Assembly (NCBI GenBank): GCA_932294295.1
Contig: OW028576.1
Coordinates: 41,928,747 to 41,992,746 of the forward strand
Source of the DNA: Alitta virens
Lineage: Eukaryota; Annelida; Polychaeta; Phyllodocida; Nereididae
DNA: 64,000 nt
Direction of reading: 5' to 3'
Shown here: piece by piece, positions 41,690 through 52,399 of the stretch
Layout: every line of letters begins with the position of its first letter
Numbering within the stretch: position 1 is the stretch's first letter
Made by a program: the position numbers and the translations under genes
The notes under the pieces: generated by a model
The model's input: only the letters and a program-made list of their open reading frames with translations
Told to the model about the DNA's origin: nothing
Database searches by the model: none

Positions 41690-44158
41690 CAAAATTTTAA
41701 TTTCAAATTGGACATAATTACGCCATCAGAAATTGGTAGACATAATATTGAAAATAGAGCTGCCAGTTTTCAAAATTCATACAATATAGAATATAAATTA
41801 CTAGACAAAAATAGGAGGGGCATGCATATTTATCAAAAAAAGACCTCTGCTACAGCCTTAGAAATTATCTCTGTTTGAGATGTGAAGATGTAGAAGATGA
41901 ATGGATTGAAACAAATATCCAACATGAAAAAATTATAATTGGTTCCATTTACAAGCATCCAAATACAGATATTGAGAAATTTACTCAGAAACTAGAAAGA
42001 GTGATGAATAAAATACAAAAAGAAAGAGGAAAGGCATATATGTGTGTGATTGTATGAAATTAAATGCAAACCGAAAAACAAGGGATAATTATAATACCAT
42101 GCTAACAGAAAATTTTTTGCCAAACATAATTGACAACATATTTATGAAATTAAACCACACTATAATTAATGATGAAATTGAAAGTGGTAACATATTCAGT
42201 GACATCTCTGATCATCTACCAAACTTCATCATGATAAAATCTGACAAAAATTCTTCACATAAGTCAGACGAAAACAAAAGACCATTTATTAGATTACAGG
42301 GTAGTGCAAATGTTGCAAAATCTAAAAATCTTCTTCAAAATGAAACTTTTGAAGAAGTATACCAAAACTCTGATCCAAATATTTTATTAGATATGATTTA
42401 TACCAAATATTCTCAAGCATATGAGAGATCATTTCCACTTGTCATGATATCTCAAAAAATAATGAAAGACAAGAAATGGATAACACCAGGGATCAGAATA
42501 AGCATAAATCAAAAAGCTTATTTGTACAGAACATATCTAAATTATCCCACTGAAAGGAATAAAACTATTTACAAGAAATACAGAAAAATTATTACAAGCG
42601 TAATAAGAAAAGCTGAGGAAATGTACTATTAACATCTGATGGATGATAAAAAGAAAAATTTCAAAGCCTTATGGGAAATCTTTAGTCCAGTTATTAACCC
42701 TAAAAAGACAAAAGCTAAGAAAGAAATTAACAAAATAACACACAAAGGAAAAGTATTTACTGGTGACAAAGAAATTGTTAATGCACTGTGTGATCATTTT
42801 ATAAATGTAGGAAATCAAATAACAAAAAATAAAAAAAATAAATATCGTAGGACAATAGAATTTCAAAATTACTTAAGAACATGAAGCGAAAGCAGTATGT
42901 ACATATTCCCTACAAATCAAAAAGAAATACAAAGAATAATTTCTGATAACAAAAGTAGAAAAGCACCGGGCGACGATGGATTCTTAAATAAAATTCTTAA
43001 GCACTGTTATAGCATATTAAAACAGGGAAATATCCAGATGCCCTTAAAACAGGCAAGGTAATTCCAATTCACAAGGGCAAAAATACTGATGGTCCAAATA
43101 ATTATAGACCTATTACTTTATTAGGTGGTTTAAACAAAGTACTAGAAAAAGTTATTTACAATAGTGTACAATTTCTTAGAACAGCAAAAAATTCTTTATA
43201 ACTGTCAGTTTGGATTAAGAAAAAAACCACTCAACATCATTGGCATTGGTTAATGTAATAGACACCATTCGCCAATCAATAGATAATAAAGAAATTACAA
43301 TTGGAATATTTCTCGACTTAACAAAGGCATTTGACCTCGTAAAACACAATATATTAGTTACAAAACTAGAAAAATATGGCGTAAGAGGACCAACCATTGA
43401 ATTGATAAAATCATATCTTGCTAATAGGCAACAGTATGTACAAATAAAAAATCAGAATCCAAAACTGTTAAAATGGGTGTAACACAAGGTCTGTTTTAGG
43501 CCCACTTCTCTTCCTAGTCTATATTAATGACCTAAAAAATGCAACTGCATGCAACATAAATATGTTTGCGGACGACACAAGTGTTTTTTTTATCAGGAAA
43601 TTACCCCCAAAAACTGAAACAAAGTGGTTCAAGGCAAATTATTTAACTGTAAATGACAGCAAAACTTACTACGTGGTGTTTTGTGGAATGAAAAATATCC
43701 CTGATATTTTAAAAGAAATAAAACTAAGGGATAAAATCATCCACAGGAAAAATACAGCAAAATATTTGGGTGTCATTCTTGACTCAAAACTAAACTTTAA
43801 TGAGCACATATCTCAAATATGCAAAGGACTAGTTAAAGTAATCAGTGCATTTAAACTCATAAAGAAGAAGGTCACAAACAAAGGCAAAATGCAATTGTAC
43901 CATGCTTATTTTCATTCAACGATTAACTATGGATTAACACTCCTTAATCTTGATCCACTAACTTCCTCAACATCCCTACATAACAAATATAAAGTATTAA
44001 CTATCAAAGATCATTATGCCTTAAACATGGCCAAAATAGTGCACCAACATAAAATGAAATTCACAAATGAAAATTACTTGTTTTCTATATATTTTTTATT
44101 TAGAAACATTTATCATATCAGTACAAGTTTATCTTTAAAAATAGTTAGGTATCAATGA
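41690..44158 (+). pseudogene. LINE E: decayed jockey/CR1-like element
   Basis: Successive frames give an endonuclease start (about 41690-42050), an endonuclease/linker (42042-42632, with SDHLPNF) and a spacer (42639-42884). RT follows: RKAPGDDGF near 42960, FLDLTKAFDLVKH near 43310, VTQG-VLGPLLFLVYINDL near 43470-43530 and FADDTSVFF at 43562. The thumb reaches 44158. At least five frameshifts separate the blocks. Its organisation resembles LINE D rather than A and B. Confidence 0.8.
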
Positions 44159-44247
44159 TCCACCATTACTTTACCTCTGAACAAGTGTTAATTAATATTT
44201 ACATTCAAAGATGACAGTGTGTCCATGAAGTTAACAGTTGTCAACAA

Positions 44248-44253
44248 TTTATT
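44248..44253 (-). terminator. Polyadenylation signal, probable for the GPCR gene
   Basis: AATAAA on the minus strand, about 310 bp beyond the GPCR stop codon. Many chance copies occur in AT-rich DNA. Confidence 0.35.
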
Positions 44254-44560
44254 AGACAGTTGTGCAATCTAACTATCATGTGATGACTGTTGAAGCAAGG
44301 AAACAAAAACCATCTAGCAACATAAGGGCTGATATCGCACTCCACGCCATTGCTTAAATATGTGACATCTTAATGTAAATATGTAACTGTTTCCCTTTTC
44401 CATTTCAGCAAAACGGTTTCCCAGTTGCAACTGCTACTCATAATATACAGAAAATTTCCAAGTCATCGCATTCATTAATATTACTGACAATGTGACTAAT
44501 ATTATAAAGACCAGTTCTTATACCAGCATAGGCATTACATCTATAATAAATTATTGGAAT

Positions 44561-46249
44561 TCATGATGGATTGTTGCAGAAACATATGTTGCTGAACATA
44601 TCTTTCAGATCCTTTCGAAGTTTGCTAGAAGCAAGTATGTAGATGTAAAAGTTAATTGCACTGTTAGATACGAATATCATACGAGTAAAGAAGAGTGAGC
44701 AGTTATAAATGGCATAAATTTCAGGGGATGTAAAAACATCGATGTAGTGAAAGACGACCAGTCTAATGTACTGCGGTAATGTGAGGAGAAGAAATAGGTA
44801 CGAAATGATAACAAGAATTATTGTCAGTTGTCGGTCTCTCTTTGCCCGTGATGCAGTCTGCGCACTAATTTTAGTGATCGATTTGAAGACTCCTGTATTT
44901 CTCTTTGTTGAAACATCTGGCACTTCTTGTTCCTCAGAGGAAACAGACACACAAGAAGAAGAATTGCCCAGCTCATTTGTTTCAGAAGGTTTGATTTCAT
45001 TCAAAGATTGATTTCCATCTATTGGTGGACCTGTTCTCAATTTGAAGATAATTTTGCAGTTTAGACTGAAAATCACAGCGAATGGTAATAAGGAATAGGT
45101 GACAGTGCTTGCCCATGAGTACACTATAGTACCTAAATTGTCGATGCCATAAGCTATGCAGAGTCTGAACCTGTTGTCATAGAGTGTCAAGAAGGCATGG
45201 GCAAGATTGACGCCAACTCCTACAACAACGATTATACTAATGGTAAACTTGGCTCGTCGAGTAGTACAGAAAGAAGCTGCTTTTAGTGGGGAATTAACAG
45301 CAATGGCACGGTCAACCGTCATGGCCATAACAAGGGCTCCCCCGATGAATGTTAAAATGTACATCAGTGTGGTGCCAATGATACATGCATATTTCGGAAT
45401 GTATTCTTGAGTGAACAAGAATTGATAATTGTAGATTACCAAGACTAACATAGCATTGTCTGAGATAGACAAAGCAGCCATATACCAACTGCACGAGATC
45501 TGACGATTTTTCTTCTTCATAACAACTAATAATGACAAAATATTTCCTGGTATGCCAAACGCTACAGACAATGGTAACCAGACTTTGTTAATGAAAACGG
45601 TCAGTTTGAAATACCACTTTTTCCTGGACTCAATGACTAGTTTTCTTTTTATTAGTTGTGCAGATAAACCTGTCATTGTGGTGGTCATTCCAGATGTTCG
45701 ATCATCTGTTGATAGTTCACTCTCTTCAGTGAAGCTTTCTACAGGTGAAACAGTCATGTCAGGTGACAATAGAATCATGTCACCATGTTTTTCTCCAACT
45801 TCATTTGTCTCACTGTGGCCAACATTCACCTCAGTGTGACCTTGACTGCTATCAACTTCTCTTTCATTAATCTCAATGTGATCTTGACTTTTATCAGCCT
45901 CTGCCTCATTCATTTCAGTGTGACTTTGAGTCATCACAGTGTGACCTTGACCTATATCATGTTGTATCTCAGTTTCTCCTGTGCTGTTTTCAGACTTTCT
46001 TTGAGCTGACCTCTTTGAACGTAGTTTCATTTCTCTTATCTTCAAAGTTTGGATGAAATCGGGATGGGGGAACCATGGACCGCTTTGACTTCGAAGAACA
46101 CCTCTCGGTTGAGAATTGACAGACATGAGTCTTTTAAATCGCAAAATGTCATCATCATCCTTGGCACAGTTTGTTTGACTGGAGTTGACCATGCCAGCAA
46201 AAAATGTGATCACGATAAGCAGAGTTTTAGTAAGAAAGAGATTCATCAT
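44561..46249 (-). CDS. Rhodopsin-class G-protein-coupled receptor, orphan, with a long processed-looking ectodomain
   Basis: 562 residues in one exon. A signal peptide covers about 1-24. The ectodomain runs to ~218. It has an FKR site at 38-40, a furin-type RSKR at 77-80, an N-glycosylation site at N88 and imperfect SQxHxExNE repeats at about 108-152. Seven helices follow: TM1 with GN (G235-N236), TM2 with S-x-S-D, C289 and C364 as the likely disulphide, DRA in place of DRY at 313-315, a 67-residue third intracellular loop, TM6 with L-x-LPQY and TM7 N-S-x-x-NFYIY (529-537). The CTTRRAK motif after TM3 resembles the expanded invertebrate GPR139/FMRFamide-receptor-like sets (from memory). Ligand unknown. 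Probably a membrane receptor for a peptide. A splice acceptor, CTACTTTCAG, lies just 5' of the ATG, so an upstream non-coding exon is likely. Confidence 0.85.
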   Translation of the reverse strand: MMNLFLTKTLLIVITFFAGMVNSSQTNCAKDDDDILRFKRLMSVNSQPRGVLRSQSGPWFPHPDFIQTLKIREMKLRSKRSAQRKSENSTGETEIQHDIGQGHTVMTQSHTEMNEAEADKSQDHIEINEREVDSSQGHTEVNVGHSETNEVGEKHGDMILLSPDMTVSPVESFTEESELSTDDRTSGMTTTMTGLSAQLIKRKLVIESRKKWYFKLTVFINKVWLPLSVAFGIPGNILSLLVVMKKKNRQISCSWYMAALSISDNAMLVLVIYNYQFLFTQEYIPKYACIIGTTLMYILTFIGGALVMAMTVDRAIAVNSPLKAASFCTTRRAKFTISIIVVVGVGVNLAHAFLTLYDNRFRLCIAYGIDNLGTIVYSWASTVTYSLLPFAVIFSLNCKIIFKLRTGPPIDGNQSLNEIKPSETNELGNSSSCVSVSSEEQEVPDVSTKRNTGVFKSITKISAQTASRAKRDRQLTIILVIISYLFLLLTLPQYIRLVVFHYIDVFTSPEIYAIYNCSLFFTRMIFVSNSAINFYIYILASSKLRKDLKDMFSNICFCNNPS

Positions 46250-46262
46250 TATCTGAAAGTAG
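46250..46262 (-). promoter_or_regulatory. 3' splice acceptor just upstream of the GPCR start codon
   Basis: The minus strand reads TTCTACTTTCAG then ATAATGATG, placing an acceptor a few bases before the ATG. This suggests a 5' untranslated exon further right, not identified. Confidence 0.45.
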
Positions 46263-46587
46263 AATTCAAAATTAGTTGATTAAGGTAAGCAAAATCACAA
46301 TTTTATATGGACATTTCAAGTCAAAGCACTGTATTTGCAGTATTGGACATCATAAGCAATACAATCATTTATCAGCCATAACAGAAAATTCAACAAATAT
46401 GTTGCACACTTAAATGTGAGCGATAACCTTTGAAGATTCCCTTGAGAAATTTTACTCAAAGCATTGTTTTTGGCACTAAAGGACCCTGCGCCATAGAGTC
46501 TGTGACCATTTTCTCCAACCTAAGGTTTCAGTGCTGGTATTTTGAGTATAGGGCAATTCAAAATAATTTTGCCAGGTTACATTTTGA

Positions 46588-47240
46588 AAAGTTTGGGCTC
46601 ACTCCACAAGCAGGCCTAATCCAAAATGGCCACCAAAAGGCTTATTTTCACTCGTATCGCCACTTATATTTGCAGTAAAGATAAAATTTTTGCATCAAAG
46701 TATAGGTTTTTGAGGTCAGTGATTTAAAATGAATATCATTCCAAGTTTGTATATTGGACACCAGGGGGCTATATTCAACAAGACTTATGCCTTAGAAGCT
46801 AAGATATTGTCATTTACTAAAACAAAACAGATAAAATGTATCTTTGTTAATTTACAACCCTGCAAACGTTGTAGGCATAGTTTCAGATGAACAACATTTC
46901 TGAAACTTATTGGAAGTACCTTTATTCACTTCCTTGACCTTTAAAACATAGGTTAATTCCAAAAAACCTTGCATTGCAGAATTGGTTTTCAAGAGTTGGC
47001 AAATGGACTAATTCAAGCGACAGGAAAAAAGCTAAATAACACAGCCATGTGGAGTATAGCCCCCTAGTGTCCAATATAAAACTTGGAATGATATTCATTG
47101 AATTCCTTGACCTCAAAAACCTATATTTTGATGCAAACATTGTCTTTTCTGCAAATATAAGTTGAGAGAGTGAAAATGGGCTTTTTGACGGTCATTTTGA
47201 ATTAGGCCATCTGGCGGAGTTAGCCCAAACTTTTTTTATG
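46588..47240. mobile_element. Inverted-repeat element of about 650 bp
   Basis: The left arm, about 46588-46785 (AGTTTGGGCT...ACTTATATTTGCAG...AATATCATTCCAAGTTT), is inverted at about 47052-47240 with roughly 80 percent identity by eye. No ORF. End boundaries and target duplication not resolved. Confidence 0.75.
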
Positions 47241-47670
47241 ATGGTGTCATTGTGTCCACGCTGTTACAAAGCAAAAATACATAACTTTTTATCTGCCTCG
47301 TAGCATTCACAAATCTGGTTTTTACACAAGATTAAGTGGGTGAAATTTATCAGAATATTCGGGTAACGGTCAGGTAACTGGAATTTAGCTTGCCCCTTTA
47401 TCATAAAAAGGTTTAATGGCATGTAGATACATTGGTTGCCATGATTTTGAGCAGATCAGCTAGGAAAGTTCTTAGAATTGATAGGAATTGTTAAAACACC
47501 AACTAAAATTTAATGGCCCAGAACGGCCCCAGAATAATTACTGAGAATTGATATAATGGTTAGGAATAGTTAGGACAACAAATTGCCACATTTGTAACGA
47601 ATCGGTATCTGGACAAGTCATTTGAATCGGGGCAATACTTGAAAGATTTCACGATATGAGCTGCCATGTT
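47241..47670. other. No recognisable gene
   Basis: AT-rich. A short CGGGTAACGGTCAGGTAACTGG segment at about 47358 resembles the GGTAGCT-type arrays elsewhere. Confidence 0.45.
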
Positions 47671-47671
47671 G

Positions 47672-47760
47672 CCAGCTTGGTGGCCTAATGGGTAAGGCAC
47701 TGCCAACTCCATATTGGCCAGCTTTGCTGAAGGTTCCAGATTCAATCCCCGGCCCAGACA
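47672..47760 (+). mobile_element. tRNA-like SINE head (tRNA-Arg type)
   Basis: A Pol III A box (GTGGCCTAATGGGTAAGGC, 47680-47698) and B box (GGTTCCAGATTCAATCCCC, 47732-47750) lie at tRNA-like spacing. Stem pairing is poor, so a tRNA-derived repeat is more likely than a working tRNA. Confidence 0.5.
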
Positions 47761-49440
47761 TTCTTCATGATTGGATGACGATCAGCTATGTTCTTCTACG
47801 TCTATGTCCTACTACAATTCCCTATGATAGTGCTGTGATTCTATTACTTATGTTAAAAAATTTTCATCCCAGCATTTTGAGTTTGTACATGCTCTAAGCG
47901 GTCGTGGCTGATTCTCAACATCGAATTTTTGCAAGCTGTCCAAAACATCAAATTTTTGCAAGCTGTCCAAAACAACCCTGATTGCCACTACGTTACGAAC
48001 AAACACACCCTGATTGCTGCCTATCACACCATAACGGTTAAAAAATTCACTTTGTCTCTAACTATTGGAATATCTTGGCACATTTCTGAACAATTGTTAA
48101 ATGGAACTTTGCCATTTTTTGTGGTGAAAGACACTTTAGGTGTCGACATGCTATAAGAATTAATATGAGCATGTTTTGCGATTACAAAAAAAAAGAAATG
48201 GCATCATTACTGAAATTGAAAATTTTTAACATTCTAGTTGTCAATGAGCCCACACCAGTATAAAAGCAAAATTAACATATGTGTCTTGCTGTTAGCATGC
48301 ACTTGTTTTTACAAAGATAAGTGAAATTGAGATGGAGTTTAGCTCTCCCTTTATCACATTTTTCTCTGTTGAACGATCTTTACAGGTATCACCTACAGGG
48401 TGCGGCATAAAAACTTGCACCAGCAGCAACTGCTAGCTCTTTTGCTATTACCTGAATTGACCCTGATTGCATGCAGCTGCAATCATACACACGAAAGTAA
48501 TAATAGTCCTAAAATATCTTTATGAATATATTTTCTTGTTTCCTTAAAAATGATAGATAATATGGATCTAAATATAGCACATGCACACTTATCACACCTT
48601 CGGGTCATTTTCACCTCAGCCTTTGCAATACAAGCATTAGATTATGTCACCGATCATACAGATGTTACAGACACCTGTCTTGACCTTTGCCTCCACAAAT
48701 AGGGCAAATAGATTCATGTTTAATAAGACGGTAGAGCATTGATACTTTTGAGGCGGAGAGTGCCATTTTGGGTTCAGGTAAGTTTTCTGTCTTTTCTGTC
48801 TAATTAACTGGCCCATCCTCCTGAACATCATGTGATTATTTCCAGATTAGACAGAGATTCAAATAGTCCCTCTAGAATACCATTATATTTCTTTGTTTCA
48901 ATTTTATGAGCTTGCTGGATCAAAACTGGAACCAACCTTCTTATCATCGAATACCATAATATACATATACACGAAAAAAAAATACTGAAGGAGGATTCTG
49001 TGCAAATATTGTATTTTCTGTGGCTTCAGAGGTGTAGATACCTGGAAATATCTTATTTGTAAACTTTTCTGCAACTAGAGAACCATGCCAGCAGACAGAA
49101 ATCTGACTTCCGTGGTAAGTGTCACTCAGAACAAGCCCTGCAGAATGCACCCTGTTAACAATTCAGACACTGATATTGTCTAACATTATAAGATCAAACA
49201 TATCACAATGACCAATTGCTTATACCTCTGACTAAATGTGACAAAACTTTAAACAACCTCATAAGCATTTGAGTAACCTAGAGCTATCCCAAAAGAGGAG
49301 ATGCCTAGTGCAAGTTTTTAGGCCACACCCTGTACTTACTGTAATCAGGTATCAGCGACGATAAATCAACATTTTGAAAGAGTGAAATGTTTTCTTTCCA
49401 ATAAGGTACAGCCATACCTTGCAAGAGATAAAGAAAACTT
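47761..49440. other. No recognisable gene
   Basis: Only short frames. ATCAAATTTTTGCAAGCTGTCCAAAAC is duplicated at about 47920-47972. Confidence 0.5.
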
Positions 49441-49444
49441 TCAA

Positions 49445-50215
49445 TGCTTGAATATTGTTTCTGGGGTCCATAGAATTAGTTTTGGTAGGTTGGTTGGCTG
49501 TCGGCCAAAAACCAACTTTCGGCCAAGTAAATGGTATTTTTCTGAAGTAAATGGGCTTGTATGCAAAAATGAAGCAATGAAACTAAGTTTAATGCTTGAT
49601 TATGGTTTCTGGGGTCCTTAGAATTAGTTTGGTAGGTTGGTTGGTCGGTTGGCTGACGGCTGAAAAACCAACTTTTGGCCAATTAAATGGTATTTTTCTT
49701 GAGTAAATGGGCTTTTATACAAAAATGAAGCAATGAAACTTAATTCTAATGCTTGAATATTGTTTCTGGGGTCCTTAGAATTAGTTTTGGTAGGTTGGTT
49801 GGTCGGTTGGCTGATGGCCGAAAAACTAACTTTTGGCCAATTAAATGGTATTTTTCTCATGTAAATGGGCTTGTATGCAAAAATGAAGCAATGAAATTTA
49901 GTTCTAATGCTTGAATATTGTTTCTGGGATCCTTAGAATTGTTTTGGTTGGTTGGTTGGCTGTCGGCCGAAAACCAACTTTCAGCCAAGTAAATACGATT
50001 TTTCTCAAGTTAATGGGCTTGTATACAAAAATGAAGCAATGAAACTTAGTTCTAATGCTTGAATATTGTTTCTGGGGTCCTTAGAACTAGTTTTGATAGG
50101 TTGGTTGGTCGGTTGGCTGTCGGCCAAAAACCAACTTTTGGCCAATTTTTCTCAAGTAGATAGAGCTTCATGCATTAATGAAGCAAAATGAAATTTACTG
50201 TGACTGCTTCATAAT
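49445..50215 (+). repeat. Tandem satellite, period ~148-158 bp, five copies
   Basis: TGCTTGAATATTGTTTCTGG-type starts lie at 49445, 49593, 49750, 49908 and 50056. Each unit holds GGTTGGTTGGCTGTCGGCC, CCAACTTTCGGCCAA (a partial dyad) and AAAATGAAGCAATGAAACT. Spurious ORFs on both strands come from the array. Confidence 0.95.
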
Positions 50216-50229
50216 TTTTTAACATATGA

Positions 50230-50330
50230 CAAGTTCAAGTAAATGGCAAGTAGCCAGCGCCAAGTAGCTATCTTCAAGCCCACTCAAGTTAATGCCAAGT
50301 AGCCAGCACCAGGTAGCTAGCTGACTTCAC
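50230..50330. repeat. AAGTAGCCAGC / GGTAGCTAGC short-unit cluster
   Basis: Several CAAGTAGCCAGCRCCARGTAGCTA units. They resemble the inverse of the GGTAGCTGCCGGGTAGCTG array at 56380-56500. Confidence 0.6.
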
Positions 50331-51093
50331 AGATCTCAATTTTAGTTAATATCATGAAGAAGTGGAAGTAGTAGTAGTCACGGTGAGGTTTTATTCAAAT
50401 TAGTAGCCATAACATAAAGAAGATATAATTTTAAATCATAAAGAATAAGAGCAGATTAAAACCAAAACATATATCAACAAAAATGTGTAAACGTTGGAGA
50501 GAGCATGATGTGCCTACACATTAGTTTTCACAACAGAAAGAAGTTATTGTGACAATCTCAAGGTGCAAATGGGTTGCCGGTTTCTAAAGAAAATCCAGTT
50601 TCTGGCACAAACATGGAATATTACCAGTGCTAAGATCATTTTTAATCTGAGCATCAGAAGAGAGCTGCTGCAATTATTAACTTTATAGATTTGATGGTGG
50701 ACTGTAAAGATGATGATACAGGCAATATAAATGTTATTTTAACATATCTTTGTACATATTACACTGACCATAATATTATGATTAAATTCTTATTTTTCAT
50801 GTATAATATACGTTTGACTACATTTTCAATTTGTACTCTGTACCTGATGTGTACTAATAAATAATACATATAAAGTACGATCAATAAATGTCCATCTGTT
50901 TTTCAGTTATATTCTGTGAAAAATTTCGCAGCTATTCAAATCCCAACATTTTAGGTGATGAAAGAACTTGAAGTTTGCTATATTCTCCATTGTTTCTGCT
51001 GCTGCATTATGCTGCATTATGACCACAACAAATGGCTATAATGATAACAAAATGGCATAAAATTATCATTGCAAAGCCAGGACACTTGGAGTT
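50331..51093. other. No recognisable gene
   Basis: AT-rich; nothing supported. Confidence 0.5.
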
Positions 51094-51555
51094 AATTTAC
51101 ACAGAGAGGGGTTTTTTATGAGTTAGAAAGTTAGGGTTCGACTTTTTGGTAACATTTATATCTATTTTCTCAAGTGGATTTTACAATAATCATCATACTT
51201 ACCTCATATGTGAAAATGAACAAGGCTGGTTACCTTGTTAAAATACAGAGAGATAGATACTAGTTTACTAACTTTATGATAAACATAAGGCTGAGGAGGT
51301 CAGCCATTTTAGACACAGTCAAAATTTCTAAAGGCAATGAATGCCACTTCAGTGAAACAATTTCAAAATTTACCAGCCTTGCAATTGTATGTGATCCAAC
51401 CCAATGTAGCAAATAGAATGAGGAGTGTTATAGTCAGTTATCAAATTAAATACACTTGGTTTTCTCCCTATTTTTCCATGCAGCACGAATGGACAGAAAG
51501 GTAATGATACTTCAAATCTTAACTTTCTAATTGAAAACCTCTCTGTAACAACTGA
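51094..51555. repeat. Possible short inverted-repeat element
   Basis: ACAGAGAGGGGTTTTTTATGAGTTAGAAAGTTAG at the left is inverted, with changes, near 51518-51552 (CTTAACTTTCTAATTGAAAACCTCTCTGT). The interior is non-coding. Confidence 0.45.
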
Positions 51556-51869
51556 CTTCAAGTTTCTTATCTTTCTCTTATGACAATGTTTTGCCTTTTG
51601 ATAAATGTTATATATAGTTTTGTCATGGTCACCAAAAAGCAGCAGAAACTGCCATACAAACTTTGAAAAATTGGTGTTTAATGTACTGCTCTATGACAAG
51701 TATGGAATAATATATAAAACAACAACTATTGGACATTTATTTTTAATCATACTGTAGTACATAATGATACTGATTAATGCTTACCTTCTTATGTTTATGC
51801 TGAAGTGCAGTTTCCCGTCTGTTTCCGCTGCCAGCCTACTGAATAATGATGCCGCACAAAATAAGATAT

Positions 51870-51881
51870 ATAAAAGTGGGG
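51870..51881 (+). promoter_or_regulatory. Orphan TATA box
   Basis: GATATATAAAAG is followed by a GC-rich GGGGCCGGGCCGC stretch, a core-promoter-like arrangement. No ORF follows, so it may be a relic of a mobile-element promoter. Confidence 0.3.
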
Positions 51882-52156
51882 CCGGGCCGCACATGTTACC
51901 TGTATGCATGGCTAATCTTTCAGTCATCAACATTTGACACATCCAATTTTCTGTTATTGTGTCATATACAGTTGGAAGCAGAATTATTCAACCTCCCCCC
52001 CCCCCTATAATTTAAAAGACAAAGACTATCATGAAAATGCTAACTCCAGGGGGTTTGAATAAATCTGCTTCCAGGTGAAATAGGTTAACATCAATTTCTT
52101 TCATGATTCTTAATCAGCATTAACTAATATGTTTTAGACTTTTCTGCAAGTTGATT

Positions 52157-52300
52157 GGGTGCAGGCCTAGCTCAGTGGTAGCGCACTGGGTGCTTCCAAC
52201 CACTGGGCCCCTGGTTCAATTCCCAGTCAATGGATGGTTGTTTCATCCTTTATCTTCATTGCCATAGTTCCTGCCTGTCCTAATTAGCCCAACAGGTGCA
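52157..52300 (+). mobile_element. tRNA-Gly-derived SINE, copy 2
   Basis: A box CTAGCTCAGTGGTAGCGC, TTCCAA anticodon loop, B box CTGGTTCAATTCCCAG, then TTTCATCCTTTATCT, CATTGCCA and CTGCCTGTCCTAATT. Head and tail match copy 1 (7386-7533, minus); homology stops just after CCTAATT. The 3' end may extend to about 52400. Confidence 0.8.
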
Positions 52301-52399
52301 GAAATACACCCACCTGCTTCTTTAAGTTGACTGCTGAATGACTTGCCATTGATAGCGAGCAGTCAACAAGAAATGGATACCTCTCTTTCTTTATCGCTA

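Noticed and set aside
49476..49860. Minus-strand ORFs over the satellite (QPTNQPTKTNSK...)
   Set aside because: Repeat translation on the antisense strand, in two frames, without other support.
49445..50215. CRISPR-like array
   Set aside because: Units are ~150 bp with no unique spacers; it is a tandem satellite in a eukaryotic genome.
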